Below are positions 7,382 to 17,775 of a DNA stretch of 64,000 nt, piece by piece. Within the stretch, counting starts at the first letter, position 1. Every line of letters starts with the position of its first letter. Position numbers and translations under genes: made by a program. Under the pieces are notes generated by a model. The model searched no databases. It was not told where the DNA came from and saw nothing but the letters and a program-made list of their open reading frames with translations. Source of the stretch: Acinetobacter bereziniae LMG 1003 = CIP 70.12 (GTDB taxonomy: Bacteria > Pseudomonadota > Gammaproteobacteria > Pseudomonadales > Moraxellaceae); contig NZ_KB849755.1 of the NCBI RefSeq assembly GCF_000368925.1, forward strand, positions 1,023,324 to 1,087,323. The letters run 5' to 3'.

Positions 7382-8817
7382 TGCCCCCAAATCCCAAGTA
7401 TGACCTGTTCCATGTGTAATAGATGGGCCATTTGGATTCCCGACCATTTCCTTCCCTTGACTAATTGAAATACCTTGTGTACGACTGCGCCCTACTGCTT
7501 TGTCTTTATATACGTAAGGATTAAATTTATCTGTATGAGCACCTGCACAATATTTTGCTTTTCCTGTTCCTGCACATGATTGAACATAGGGTCTATTTAC
7601 TTGACGCTCACCATATTTATATTTCCATTTCTCATCTCGTTTAAAAACACCATATTCATATTCTAAACCAAGTTTTCTTTCCATTGTTAATGTAGAAACC
7701 CCATTGCCTTTATAAGTTGCATATATACCAACTCCAACTCCAACAGTAGTAGAACCTCCAACAGATTTTCCTTTTGCATATTTTTCAAGTTGAGCGGCAA
7801 CAATCTTATCCATTGGTATACTATTGTCTGGCAAATGTGGTGCTGATTTATTATATATTTCTATAGCTGCATTTGTTCCAGCCCTTTCTGATGCAAGACC
7901 TAAAGGATCACACCATTGTATTGGGTTAAGAACATAATCTTTTAAATTAAGTCCCCCCAACAGCCCAATCGGGTCTTTACTCACATACCTTGCACTATAC
8001 GGCTCGTAATAACGATAACGATTATAGTGTAAACCTGTTTCTTTATCGTAATATTGCCCCTGAAAACGGATATTACTATGTCCAAATGGATTGTCTTGTT
8101 CGATTGCCTTAATTTCTAAAGCTGCTCCCCATGTATCCTGTTTAATTTCCCAAATACACTCACCTAACTCATTGCTTAAGGTTTGCGGAGTACCGACTTG
8201 ATCGCAGTGATAAAACGCAACACGTTCCAATTCAGCTTTGTTCTTTTGGGTGTCTGTTTTCCACACTGGATCTTTATAAATCGAATAAGGGACATCTTGG
8301 AATTGACGATAATCAGGTGTTTCTATCAGTTGAATAAAACGGGTATAGCCTGTTTGTAATAACGGTACAAAGCTATCTGGTTCATAAACATAGTGTTTGG
8401 TGTAATTTTCTTTGTTTGATCGTTGCGACTCCCAGATCATCAAATCACCATCCCAGCCAAATAAGGTTAGACTATCCTCAGTGGTATTTTTCTTAAATAA
8501 TCGACGTCCAAATACATCATAGCCATAGCTTGTGATTTGACCATTGTGATCACTTTGTATCAGGCGATTAAGGTTATCCCAAGTCAGTTTTAAGGTCTGA
8601 CCTGATTGACTGGTTTCAATCACATTGCCTTGCGTATCATATTTGTAGTGCTTGCCTTGATATTGGGTGATCAGGTTATTTTTAACTTGCGATGTTTGTG
8701 TTGCAACCGGGTCGATTAAGTTCCCCGCAGGATCAAAACTAAAGCTTTCAGAACTATACGGGTTTTGCGCTTTAATTAAGCGTCCAATTGGGTCGTATTG
8801 ATAGCTTAATTTACCTA
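7358..8817 (-). pseudogene. C-terminal part of the full-length rhs gene, out of frame (core end and toxin tip)
   Basis: From the deletion point this frame reads GLGKLSYQYDPIGRLIKAQNP..., the direct continuation of the 8815-12138 product but in another frame. It runs through the core boundary (KDPIGLLGG, DPLGL) into a unique tip of about 175 aa containing VGVGVGIYATYKGNG, CAGTGKAKYCAG and a His-rich end (ITHGTGHTWDLGAHG). The first ATG in this frame is at 8623. No named toxin family is recognised. Compared with the orphan copy, 21 bp are replaced by 2 bp near 8820, so the tip is not made as one polypeptide with the N-terminal part unless the frame is restored. Confidence 0.75.
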
Positions 8818-9137
8818 ATCCGGTAGGTAGTTGTTATCGTAGTGGTAATGTCGTTCTGCTTGATGTTTTGCTTGATGTTTTGCTTGTTGTAATTGGGGTT
8901 GTTGTAACTGATCGAGTGTTTCTTGTTCATGTCGAATGATTTGTGAACTGAGTAAGCCCACATCATTATAGTTTTTGTTTTGTACCAAGCCATTGGCAAG
9001 CAGGCGTGTGGTTTCTCGGTGTAAATCATCTCGCTGGAATGCCACCATGTCTTGTTGGTTAAAAGCAATGCCATAGATATGCCCTGAGCCATAGCTGAGA
9101 TTGACTTGGACTTGTCCATCGGGTCGGATGGTTTGGG
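7963..9137 (-). repeat. Duplicated rhs core, full-gene copy
   Basis: Partner of 5178-6383. The pair forms a direct repeat of about 1.2 kb flanking the plus-strand Sel1 gene and one toxin tip. Recombination between them would swap tips or delete the 2.8 kb between them. The 19-bp net loss that breaks this copy lies inside it. Confidence 0.85.
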
Positions 9138-12100
9138 TCAAATTGCCCAATTCATCGTATTCGTAACGTAGTACTGCGCTCAGTGCAGGCAGATTCGGGA
9201 CTTTGTAGTGTTGGTGTTCTCGTACCAATTGCCCAAGTGGGTTGCGATAAAAGTCAATTTGGCTTTCTGCATTGGTCGCTTTACTGAGCTGATGGTTTAG
9301 GTTGTATTCAAATTCTTCAACTTGACGGTGTCGAGTCTGCAGATGGGTATAGGTTTTTGATGCAATCGCTCCACCCTGATGGTAGCTAAATTCAGTCAGA
9401 ATATTCGGTTGACGGATTTGCGATAGGAATCCATTCTCATCATAACTAAAGTGTTTTTCTTCTCCATCAAAGGCTTGTTCACGGATCAATTGCCCATAAC
9501 GGTTGTAGTCAAATAAGTATTCAGCATGGTTTTGGTTGATCAGTTTTTGAATCCGACCTTGTTTGTCCCATTGGTAGCCGATTTGGTGTCTATTGGCATC
9601 AATGCGTTGTTCTAGTAGCCCAACTGGGTTGTATTGGTATTGGGTGATTAAGCCTTTGCTATCGGTATGTTTGAGTAAGCGCCCTTCTTCATCGTGTTCA
9701 AATTGTTCTTTTAATCCATCAGGATAAATGATGGTTTGCAGCTGTCCTTTGTCTTTGCCTTGAGTGCTATATAGATATTGGACTTGTTGTGCATCCGCAG
9801 CAGCTTGTGCTGTCAGTGTTCCGTCTTCATCATATTCCCAAGCACTGCTTTTTCCTGAACAGTCGGTATAGGAGATCATTTGCCCAAGGTCGTTATATTG
9901 GATTTTCTTTGAGCCACCTTTGGCATCAATCACTTCAACCAATTGGTTGTCATTGTTATATTTATATTGGGTGGTCTGCCCTAATGGGTTAATGTCTTTG
10001 CTGACATTGCCATCAGCATCATATTCTTTCTTCCAGATATTGCCTTCAGGATCTTTGGTTTCAGTCAGGTTGCCTGCTTCATCATAGGCAAACAGGATGA
10101 TGCCACCATTCGGCTGTACTATTTTTACCAATTGATCTTGATCGTTATAGACTTGCTCTGTTTCTAAGCCATTAAAGTCAATTTGTCGGGTAATGCGTTT
10201 TTGACGATCACGGGAAATCCACTTTTCTCGACCATCCGCTAAACGGGTACGGTAGGTAAAACCGTCTAAGTCGAAATAGTAATAGGTTGGTACATCATAG
10301 GCATCATAGACCGCAACTTGACGTAGGCGTGGATGCCATTCTAAGCGGGTTTTAAAGCTGCCATCATCTGCCCACTCTGCAATCGCTTTGGCTTTGGGCG
10401 AGGTCGATTCATAACGGATGTTTTGTCCACGCCCTGTACGATCGGTATAACGGGTCAATTGATGGGCTTGGTTATATTCATAATTGCGCGTATGCCCATT
10501 TTGATCCGTGGCTTTAATCAGGTTGCCCTGTGTATCGTATTCATAGCGTGCTAAGGGTTCTGCTTGTTCATCAACAAATGCGGCAATGATTTTGGCTTGC
10601 TCGTTAAAAGCAAATTTAAGTAAATGTTTGGCGCGTTTCAATTGGAAATCGATGCCCTGCAAGTAGGCAAATTGTTCGTATAATAAATAGGTCAGTACGA
10701 CTTTTTCATCGGTCTGTTCATTGTATTGTTGGACCAGATGGTAATGTTTTCCAGCATTAAAACTATGAAAATGGAAGTTCCAGTCTGAACCAAAGTTGAG
10801 TAATAAATCTCCCTGTTCATAGGGTGCGACACTAAAACCTTCAAAGGGAACTTGATAGCGTTCATCGACAATCGAGGCTGGTAGTTGGTGTTTGCGCCCA
10901 TTGCTGTCGATAAATAAGTAGCCCTGTGCGTTGTGTATGATCACATTGGAGAATGGCATCATCCATCGTGCACCGATCATACTGTAGTCAAACTCATTCA
11001 TCTGTGAGTTATATTGTCGGCTAAAGGCAAAACCCAGTTTAGGTAAATAGAAGTCTGCGTGATTGACCCGTTCAGCACCAATCGCATAGCTGATACTGTG
11101 CTCTGTTTTAGAGCTTTGATCTTCAATTAATGTTGCACAAATCGGATCATTTAACGCATCAGGCTGTAAGGTCACAAACTCTAAAATATCACCATTGATG
11201 TGTTGTTCATGTTCGCCTGTTTGGTTGAGGGGGACGCTGGCTGTGGCTTTTTTTCCCTGTGTTTGAATGGCGTTTAGGGTTTCTTGAATCAGCCAAGCTA
11301 GGCTATATCGTGTACCCGCATTGCTTTGTTGTTGGATCGCTGTAGCAAGTAATGGGGCTGCTTTTTGAACTTCCGTTTGCAAAGTTAAATGAGGCGCTGA
11401 AATCTTTGCAGTCATGTCTGCTTGTGCGGGTGCGCCCAACAAATCAATCAATGGCTGCGCCCAATTGCTAAATTGTAGGTTGGGGTCTCGCTTTTCAGCT
11501 GTTGCACCTGCTGAAGCGATGCTTGGCAATCCACCTGCCACACTGGTGGTAAAGGCTTGCAAGATTGAAGACCCCAGTGTTGTTGCACTGGACAGTAAGC
11601 CTGTGAGTTTGGCTTGTGTTTCTTGTAGGAATTTTTCTAAATCCCCTGCCATTTGGGCATTTAAGTGCAACTGCATACGACGTAAGTCGGCTTCTTTAAT
11701 TTTGCCATCGGCTGGATATAAACACTCAGCCATTAACCCCAACATTGGACGTAATGCCATACGCACATGAGCTTCGGTGTTCGGTTGTAAAAATAAACCA
11801 ATTAAGTTCATACTCAACAATGCTGCTTGTTGTACACCGGCATCAGCTTGTTTGGGTTCTGCGGCAAATAGAATCAGATCTAACACACTACCAGACAATG
11901 CAAAAATATTGGCTACTGTCGGGACATTGGCACTAGCTTTGATTTGTTCGAGACTGGTATTTCCGCATGCTTGTAGGTATTTCTGAATTTGGTGCGCAAT
12001 AAATTTATGGTCTTCTGTATGCGTCATACTGGCTAAGTTAAATACTGCCAATTCGACTGCTGGCTTTGTATTGTTTGTGCGAGATGTTTCTGTTGTATTG

Positions 12101-12138
12101 GACCCTGCGGTCTGGTTTTTACTGTCTATAAATGCCAT
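8815..12138 (-). CDS. Rhs-family protein, N-terminal part truncated by frameshift
   Basis: 1107 aa. Residues about 1-290 form an Ala/Leu-rich N-terminal region without a visible PAAR motif. After that comes the start of the RHS shell (ISYAIGAERVNHADFYLP...) and many YD repeats. It ends abruptly (NNYLPD) where the duplicate continues LTQVDDSRLGKLSYQYD. Intact Rhs proteins form a closed shell around a cleaved C-terminal toxin and ride on VgrG. Here the shell would be open-ended. The start is 62 bp after vgrG, so the two are probably one operon. Without the toxin tip the product is likely non-functional. A sequencing or assembly error is a less likely alternative because the change is 19 bp. Confidence 0.85.
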   Translation of the reverse strand: MAFIDSKNQTAGSNTTETSRTNNTKPAVELAVFNLASMTHTEDHKFIAHQIQKYLQACGNTSLEQIKASANVPTVANIFALSGSVLDLILFAAEPKQADAGVQQAALLSMNLIGLFLQPNTEAHVRMALRPMLGLMAECLYPADGKIKEADLRRMQLHLNAQMAGDLEKFLQETQAKLTGLLSSATTLGSSILQAFTTSVAGGLPSIASAGATAEKRDPNLQFSNWAQPLIDLLGAPAQADMTAKISAPHLTLQTEVQKAAPLLATAIQQQSNAGTRYSLAWLIQETLNAIQTQGKKATASVPLNQTGEHEQHINGDILEFVTLQPDALNDPICATLIEDQSSKTEHSISYAIGAERVNHADFYLPKLGFAFSRQYNSQMNEFDYSMIGARWMMPFSNVIIHNAQGYLFIDSNGRKHQLPASIVDERYQVPFEGFSVAPYEQGDLLLNFGSDWNFHFHSFNAGKHYHLVQQYNEQTDEKVVLTYLLYEQFAYLQGIDFQLKRAKHLLKFAFNEQAKIIAAFVDEQAEPLARYEYDTQGNLIKATDQNGHTRNYEYNQAHQLTRYTDRTGRGQNIRYESTSPKAKAIAEWADDGSFKTRLEWHPRLRQVAVYDAYDVPTYYYFDLDGFTYRTRLADGREKWISRDRQKRITRQIDFNGLETEQVYNDQDQLVKIVQPNGGIILFAYDEAGNLTETKDPEGNIWKKEYDADGNVSKDINPLGQTTQYKYNNDNQLVEVIDAKGGSKKIQYNDLGQMISYTDCSGKSSAWEYDEDGTLTAQAAADAQQVQYLYSTQGKDKGQLQTIIYPDGLKEQFEHDEEGRLLKHTDSKGLITQYQYNPVGLLEQRIDANRHQIGYQWDKQGRIQKLINQNHAEYLFDYNRYGQLIREQAFDGEEKHFSYDENGFLSQIRQPNILTEFSYHQGGAIASKTYTHLQTRHRQVEEFEYNLNHQLSKATNAESQIDFYRNPLGQLVREHQHYKVPNLPALSAVLRYEYDELGNLTQTIRPDGQVQVNLSYGSGHIYGIAFNQQDMVAFQRDDLHRETTRLLANGLVQNKNYNDVGLLSSQIIRHEQETLDQLQQPQLQQAKHQAKHQAERHYHYDNNYLPD

Positions 12139-12200
12139 GGGCTTAACCTTAATACGTTTTAATTTTTAATTTCAATCAAGAAAAATCTAAAAATACTCAA

Positions 12201-15200
12201 TCACTTATTGCGTGCACTATATACATCTGGATCTTCAGGCGTAGTTTTGCGTACCGTCACTTGTTTGGTGACGTAACGGGATTCTTCTAAATCCATACGC
12301 ACCACATCTTTATCCATATTATAAATCGACTGCGGTTTTTTCACCTCTTGAGGGGGTGAAACTGGCGAAGTGTTCTGGGTCAAGATTGGTGAAGGCTGAC
12401 TTACAGTTTGAGGAATACTCTGTGCTATGGTCGGTGATGAAGATGCTTCGCCTTTGCGCGTGGTAATGCTATACGTCAAGAACCGAGAAAAATACTCGTC
12501 CTTTTTCACAAAATCATCGACCACTTTTACAGGCGTATCTGCAAGGTTTTGACCTGAGCCAAAAGATTCTGCGACAAAGCCTTGCCCTAATCCCGAACCG
12601 AAACCTGTTGCTGATGTTAAGTTAGACAACAAACCACTGCTCTTTTGAGCGAAGGCAGCTGAAGCTTGATCTTTAAAGAAATCGATACCTTGGTCTTTGA
12701 TGTTTTGTAAGGTTTGGCTTGGATTGGCAATCATCTGTCCAACATTCATCATCTGAGATGGAGACAGATTTAAATTCATTGCTGAAGAGACTGAACCTAA
12801 TGCACTTTGAGTAAATTGTTGTTTAAACTGCCCTAGACTTTGTGTTCCAAGGTCTTTTAGAGCATTTTTACCCATGTTTTTTAGGGAATCACCATTCAGT
12901 GAGAACAAATTATCCTTAAGTTGAGACATCATATTTTGTCCCATCGATTTTAAGGCATTTTGGGCAAAACCAGTGACGCCACCGACTGCTTCTTCTGACC
13001 ATGTATAATCACGATTAAAATGACTACCTTGATTCCAAGCACTACGCGGATCGGTTTCAAATTCAACTTTGGCAGGTCCAGGTGCAATACCTGTCACTTT
13101 TGCAAAACCATTGCCATCCAATTTGCCAGAAACTTGCTTGCCAAATGAATCAATGACATTAAAGCCTGTTTGCTTAAAGAAATCCTTTCCACCATAACTT
13201 TTCAGTAAGTCCAGTGCCCCTTTCATTGGATTCGATGGTGGAAGTTGTGCTGATTTACTGACACTGGCACCCGGCTTAAAGGTATGTTGCCCTGCATTGA
13301 CTTCGAACTTTCCACCTGTTTTGGGGAAAATTCCTGAGCCATTCAATGCGATTTGCGATGAACCACCAGTAATCAATACTTCTTTCGGGCTACTGATTTC
13401 TATTCGGTCTTCAGTCGAAGAAATGGTGATTCCAAGCTTGGCAAATACATCTAAAGCATTTGACTGCGCATGAATATTAAATTTACCCTGTGCCGCAATA
13501 AAGTTTATGCCGCCCTGTGCCGCAAATAAACTCACTTTTCCTAACGCATGTCCCAACAGATTTTTTTGGGTACTGAAGTTAATACTGTCGCCTGCACTAT
13601 GATTGATAATGCCTGTTGCTGAAAGGTGAATATCTTCAGGCGTACTCAGGGCAATGCCATCAGCTGAACTTAACAGCATGATTGCTTTTTTATACTTGGC
13701 AATATCTTTTTCAATTGCTTCAGCAAAAGCTTTCAGTTGCTCAATCGACTCAATTTCATCGGTCTTTTGGTTTTTAGCAATATCACTTAAAGCTTTACTA
13801 TTGGTCTGACTGCTTTCAAGTTGCTTTTGGGCAATCTGACTCTCTAAATGATCACCTTTGGCTTGATCTTGAGCATAGGTCGAAATCAGTAAGCCTTGCC
13901 CTGCGCGTAATGCACCCCATTGGTCTGTGCGTAATTCAAAGCCCTCACCACGATCATCACTTTCTGCTTGATCTTTTGGATGACTGAGCTTTCCAAGATT
14001 CAGTTGACTCGCGCCATGACTACTCTGTAGCTGACTGCTAAGTTGCCCTTTAGTATCATCAAAGCGTAGCTGATTGTAACCACTGCCCTGATATTCCTTA
14101 CTTTTAATCCCTGATAACTTTTTGGTATCTGGCAGTTTGCCTTTGCCATCAAATTGAGTTGGATGACGATATCCTTCATGGATGCGCCCAACGATGAATG
14201 GTCTGTCAATATCCCCCGCAAAGAAATCGATAACAACAACTTCCCCAATACGCGGTAAGAATCTTGCCCCATAGCCTTCGCCTGCCCACGGGGTCAGCAC
14301 ATCGACCCAAGCCGAGTCGGTATCATTGTCATTCGAGCCTGCACCACCATCATGCGTATTGTCTTCATTACGGGTAAACAGAAAGCGGACTTTGATGCGC
14401 CCCCATTCATCGACATGGATTTCTTCGCCACTTGGACCCACAACGATCGCGCGTTGTGGTGATGCGATCGGACGGTGTTGCAGTGGATTATATTCAGGAA
14501 CAATCGCAATATTACGTCGTAGTAACGTCAGTGTATTGGCTTGGCGTTCCTCACTATTGTTTGTGGTGATATTGGTGATTTGCCAATCACTTTGTTTTAA
14601 CAAAGTTTCGACTTGGTTGGTTAAGTCTTTCGGTAAATTATTTTGGTTATAAAAGGTTTTGGATATGATCAGAAATTGCCGATCAGCAGTATCTTTTAGA
14701 TTTATGCTTGGATGTTCATTCAGTTCGAAATGATAGCCAACCTGCGCATCTCGTACTGTCGAGATCGCAGTAAATTGTTTGGCTTGCACATTATAGTAAT
14801 TGCTGAGGTTTTGGTTAAAGCGCTCAACCTGACTGTTGCCCGATGGCGTTGCACCATCTTCTCCATTGAGATCTTGTATCCATGCAGGGCTAAAGTGCCA
14901 AGCTTGTTCTAAACCTAGGCTGGCATTGTCATAATTTTCACTATGGTTGTGTTTACTTTGAACGCTACCAGCACCTTCATCTGTATCTAATACATCGGCT
15001 TGCCAGCGTTGAATATGGACTGAGGTCGGTTGAAGTGAACGTTGTCCTGTAAAATGAATGATTGAATCGCTCGCTTCTACAGCGGAGCTACGATGAAAAC
15101 GAATGTTACGGCGTTCCAAGGCACTAAATTGAGCATTATCATCGATTAATCTTAACTTTTGTGCTTGAATTTGTTCGGTTGTATTCGACACTTTCAGCTG

Positions 15201-15788
15201 AGCTTCATCAATTAGCCAATTAATTCCTTCAGCTCTCATCAAACGTGTTAGAAAGTCGAAATCGCTTTCAGATGCCTGCATGAGGAATGGACGGACATCA
15301 TAGTCTTTGGTCAGTCCGCTCTTGTCTAAAGTGAGACTTGAAGCAAACAGTGGGCTACGTTGCACCCATTCCTGAAATACGGTTTGGATTACCTCAACAG
15401 CCGACTTCGCCATAAACACACGGGAATTTCTACGATGTTTCCACAGTGCGGTTGGGTCTTCAACCTTAAGACGATAGATGCAAAGAGAACCATCACTCGC
15501 GCCTGCATCTGCATGGGTGACAATCCCTGAAATCCGATTGAGTTCGGATTGATCATTGACGATATCAACAGCAACTTGAGCACCAATAAACTGCTTTAAA
15601 GGTATTGCTGAATTTGTCGAAAGACAGATCAATTGCAGTTGAATTCCCTCATTCAACTGATGTGTGCCCTCAATGCGCTGAAGAAAAACTTGATCATTGA
15701 GCGCGGTATTTGAAAATTGCAAATGTATGGCGCGCTTTTGCGCTGTAAGTCCCAACTGCTCTAGAGCAACATAAATATTGTTAGACAT
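12201..15788 (-). CDS. vgrG: Type VI secretion tip protein VgrG, long form
   Basis: 1195 aa. Residues about 1-420 are the gp27-like hub region (DFLTRLMRAEGINWL is typical). About 430-560 is the gp5 OB-fold (EWGRIKVRF, DVLTPWAGEGYGARFLPRIGEVVVIDF, RPFIVGRIHEG). About 620-850 is the DUF2345/beta-helix needle (RTDQWGALRAGQGLLIST). The rest is a C-terminal extension with a short beta-domain (FNVIDSFGKQVSGKLDG) and Gln/Ser/Asn-rich helices. It trimerises to cap the Hcp tube and carries effectors. The next gene on the same strand is rhs, its presumed cargo, with the extension as likely docking site. No hcp or structural T6SS genes are present, so this is an orphan vgrG island. Confidence 0.9.
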   Translation of the reverse strand: MSNNIYVALEQLGLTAQKRAIHLQFSNTALNDQVFLQRIEGTHQLNEGIQLQLICLSTNSAIPLKQFIGAQVAVDIVNDQSELNRISGIVTHADAGASDGSLCIYRLKVEDPTALWKHRRNSRVFMAKSAVEVIQTVFQEWVQRSPLFASSLTLDKSGLTKDYDVRPFLMQASESDFDFLTRLMRAEGINWLIDEAQLKVSNTTEQIQAQKLRLIDDNAQFSALERRNIRFHRSSAVEASDSIIHFTGQRSLQPTSVHIQRWQADVLDTDEGAGSVQSKHNHSENYDNASLGLEQAWHFSPAWIQDLNGEDGATPSGNSQVERFNQNLSNYYNVQAKQFTAISTVRDAQVGYHFELNEHPSINLKDTADRQFLIISKTFYNQNNLPKDLTNQVETLLKQSDWQITNITTNNSEERQANTLTLLRRNIAIVPEYNPLQHRPIASPQRAIVVGPSGEEIHVDEWGRIKVRFLFTRNEDNTHDGGAGSNDNDTDSAWVDVLTPWAGEGYGARFLPRIGEVVVIDFFAGDIDRPFIVGRIHEGYRHPTQFDGKGKLPDTKKLSGIKSKEYQGSGYNQLRFDDTKGQLSSQLQSSHGASQLNLGKLSHPKDQAESDDRGEGFELRTDQWGALRAGQGLLISTYAQDQAKGDHLESQIAQKQLESSQTNSKALSDIAKNQKTDEIESIEQLKAFAEAIEKDIAKYKKAIMLLSSADGIALSTPEDIHLSATGIINHSAGDSINFSTQKNLLGHALGKVSLFAAQGGINFIAAQGKFNIHAQSNALDVFAKLGITISSTEDRIEISSPKEVLITGGSSQIALNGSGIFPKTGGKFEVNAGQHTFKPGASVSKSAQLPPSNPMKGALDLLKSYGGKDFFKQTGFNVIDSFGKQVSGKLDGNGFAKVTGIAPGPAKVEFETDPRSAWNQGSHFNRDYTWSEEAVGGVTGFAQNALKSMGQNMMSQLKDNLFSLNGDSLKNMGKNALKDLGTQSLGQFKQQFTQSALGSVSSAMNLNLSPSQMMNVGQMIANPSQTLQNIKDQGIDFFKDQASAAFAQKSSGLLSNLTSATGFGSGLGQGFVAESFGSGQNLADTPVKVVDDFVKKDEYFSRFLTYSITTRKGEASSSPTIAQSIPQTVSQPSPILTQNTSPVSPPQEVKKPQSIYNMDKDVVRMDLEESRYVTKQVTVRKTTPEDPDVYSARNK

Positions 15789-16092
15789 GGTTTATTGTTT
15801 GATTTTAGATTGTGATGTAGTGTACTAAAAAATAGCGACAAAGTCTAGACAGACCTGTCTACATTATCTCAATAATATTGATGAGTTTTTCTCAAGTTTC
15901 AATTACATAACATAATAAAGAGAATAAAACTTCACCTTATCACGAATCTTAGAAAGTGCCTTCAATTTTATTTTTAGACTGAACTTTGAGTCTTTTCATT
16001 TTTTAAGATTAACAATCAAATTTTAATTATTTTTACCGTAAAAATTAACCCTCTAAACTCAGCTCAATTTTTATAAAATCAAGTCGACACGT
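15789..16092. promoter_or_regulatory. Divergent intergenic region vgrG / sulfatase
   Basis: 304 bp of AT-rich DNA between two divergent genes, so it should hold both promoters. A short inverted repeat, TAGACAGACCTGTCTA, lies at 15846-15861, close to the vgrG start. No recognised operator was found. Confidence 0.35.
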
Positions 16093-17775
16093 ATGTCTGG
16101 TAAAAATCTTCTTACAACACTTTCTATTGCTTTATTCAGCCTTTCTATTTCAGCCTGTAATGACAGTGATTCAAATGAATCCAATGCTAGTGTGGGAACT
16201 CAAAAACAACCGAACATCTTATTTATCATGGCTGATGATCTTGGCTATTCAGATTTAGGCGCTTTTGGTGGTGAAATCCATACCCCAAACCTTGATGCAC
16301 TGACCCAAGAAGGACGTATTTTAACCGATTATCATACTGCACCTACCTGCTCACCGACGCGTTCACAATTGATCTCAGGTACTGATCATCACTTAGCAGG
16401 GATTGGAGCGATGGCTGAACTTACTCCTGCGCATTTAAAAGGACAACCTGGATATGAAGGTTATTTAAACGAACGTTCCCTTTCAATCGCAGAGGTGCTT
16501 AAAGACAATGGTTATCGCACCTATATCAGTGGAAAATGGCACTTGGGTTTAACCTCAGAAACCAATGCACAGGCCAAAGGTTTTGATCACTCATTCACTT
16601 TATTGCAGGGTTTGGATTTACATTTTAAACAAGCCCCTACGGTCTATAAACGTAATGCCACCTATACCGAAGATGGCAAACAAGTTCCAATCTCATCACT
16701 GCCTGATGATTTCTTCTCGACCAATTATTTCACCGATAAGCTACTCAGTTATTTAGAGTCTGGTAAAAACTCAGGTAAGCCATTCTTTGCTTATGCGGCT
16801 TATACAGCGCCACACTGGCCAATTCAAGCACCTCAAGAATATCGAGATCGTTATCGTGGCGTTTACGATGTCGGCTATGATGCGATTCGTAATGCCCGTA
16901 TTGCACGACAAAAACAACTGGGACTGATTCCTGCCAATTTTACGGCTGCTGAACCGATTGCAACACAGAATGCCCCTCAAAAATATGGCAAATGGAATGA
17001 ACTTTCCGCTGAACAAAAGGCTTTAGAAGCACGCAGAATGGAAATTTATGCGGGCATGGTGGAAAACTTGGATGCCAATATCGGTCGTGTCATTCAATAT
17101 CTCAAACGTAATCACTTATATGACAATACCTTAATTTTCTTTGTTTCTGATAATGGTGCTGAAGGCTTTATCCGAGGTAGCTATGGTGCAGAGTCAGGTT
17201 TTGACAACAACTTAAATAATGTTGGTACAGCCAGCTCTTATCACTATGTTGGTCCTCGTTGGGCTGAAGTCAGTGCAGCACCATTCCATTTATGGAAAGA
17301 TACCGCAGGTGAAGGGGCGACCACCGCACCAGCCATTGTAAAACTTCCAAACCAAACTCAGGCTCAAGCAATTCATCATGGCTTTGCTTCAGTACTGGAT
17401 GTTTTCCCAACTGTGTTGGAGTATGCCAATATTACAGTTCCACAAGGTCAATACAAAGGACGTCAAATTAATACCCCAAGTGGTTACTCGTGGAAATCTG
17501 TACTAGAAAATAAAGCACAATGGATTCGCCCAGCTCAATTTAGTTTTGCGGATGAACTGCATGGCAGTAAGTATGCTCGCCAAGGAGACTGGAAAATTGC
17601 TTTACAAGGCAAAGCTGAGTTGGGTACAGGAACTTGGGAACTATATAACTTAAACAATGATCGTGGTGAAACCAAAAACTTGGCACAGGACAATCCAACA
17701 AAAGTACAGGAACTCATTGAGGTATATAACAAATATACCCAACAAAATGGAGTGAAGGAATACAATATTCAATGA
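16093..17775 (+). CDS. Arylsulfatase-type sulfatase, exported lipoprotein
   Basis: 560 aa. Lipoprotein signal with lipobox SISAC (Cys22). It is a type I sulfatase with the metal-binding start NILFIMADDLGYSDLG (Asp48/Asp49), the modification signature CSPTR (Cys86 becomes formylglycine), GKWHLG, and the downstream FFVSDNGAE metal site. It hydrolyses sulfate esters in the periplasm, most likely for sulfur scavenging; the substrate cannot be told. The next gene, overlapping by 4 nt, encodes a formylglycine-generating enzyme that would activate it. Both proteins carry lipoprotein signals, so activation after export is implied. Confidence 0.9.
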   Translation: MSGKNLLTTLSIALFSLSISACNDSDSNESNASVGTQKQPNILFIMADDLGYSDLGAFGGEIHTPNLDALTQEGRILTDYHTAPTCSPTRSQLISGTDHHLAGIGAMAELTPAHLKGQPGYEGYLNERSLSIAEVLKDNGYRTYISGKWHLGLTSETNAQAKGFDHSFTLLQGLDLHFKQAPTVYKRNATYTEDGKQVPISSLPDDFFSTNYFTDKLLSYLESGKNSGKPFFAYAAYTAPHWPIQAPQEYRDRYRGVYDVGYDAIRNARIARQKQLGLIPANFTAAEPIATQNAPQKYGKWNELSAEQKALEARRMEIYAGMVENLDANIGRVIQYLKRNHLYDNTLIFFVSDNGAEGFIRGSYGAESGFDNNLNNVGTASSYHYVGPRWAEVSAAPFHLWKDTAGEGATTAPAIVKLPNQTQAQAIHHGFASVLDVFPTVLEYANITVPQGQYKGRQINTPSGYSWKSVLENKAQWIRPAQFSFADELHGSKYARQGDWKIALQGKAELGTGTWELYNLNNDRGETKNLAQDNPTKVQELIEVYNKYTQQNGVKEYNIQ

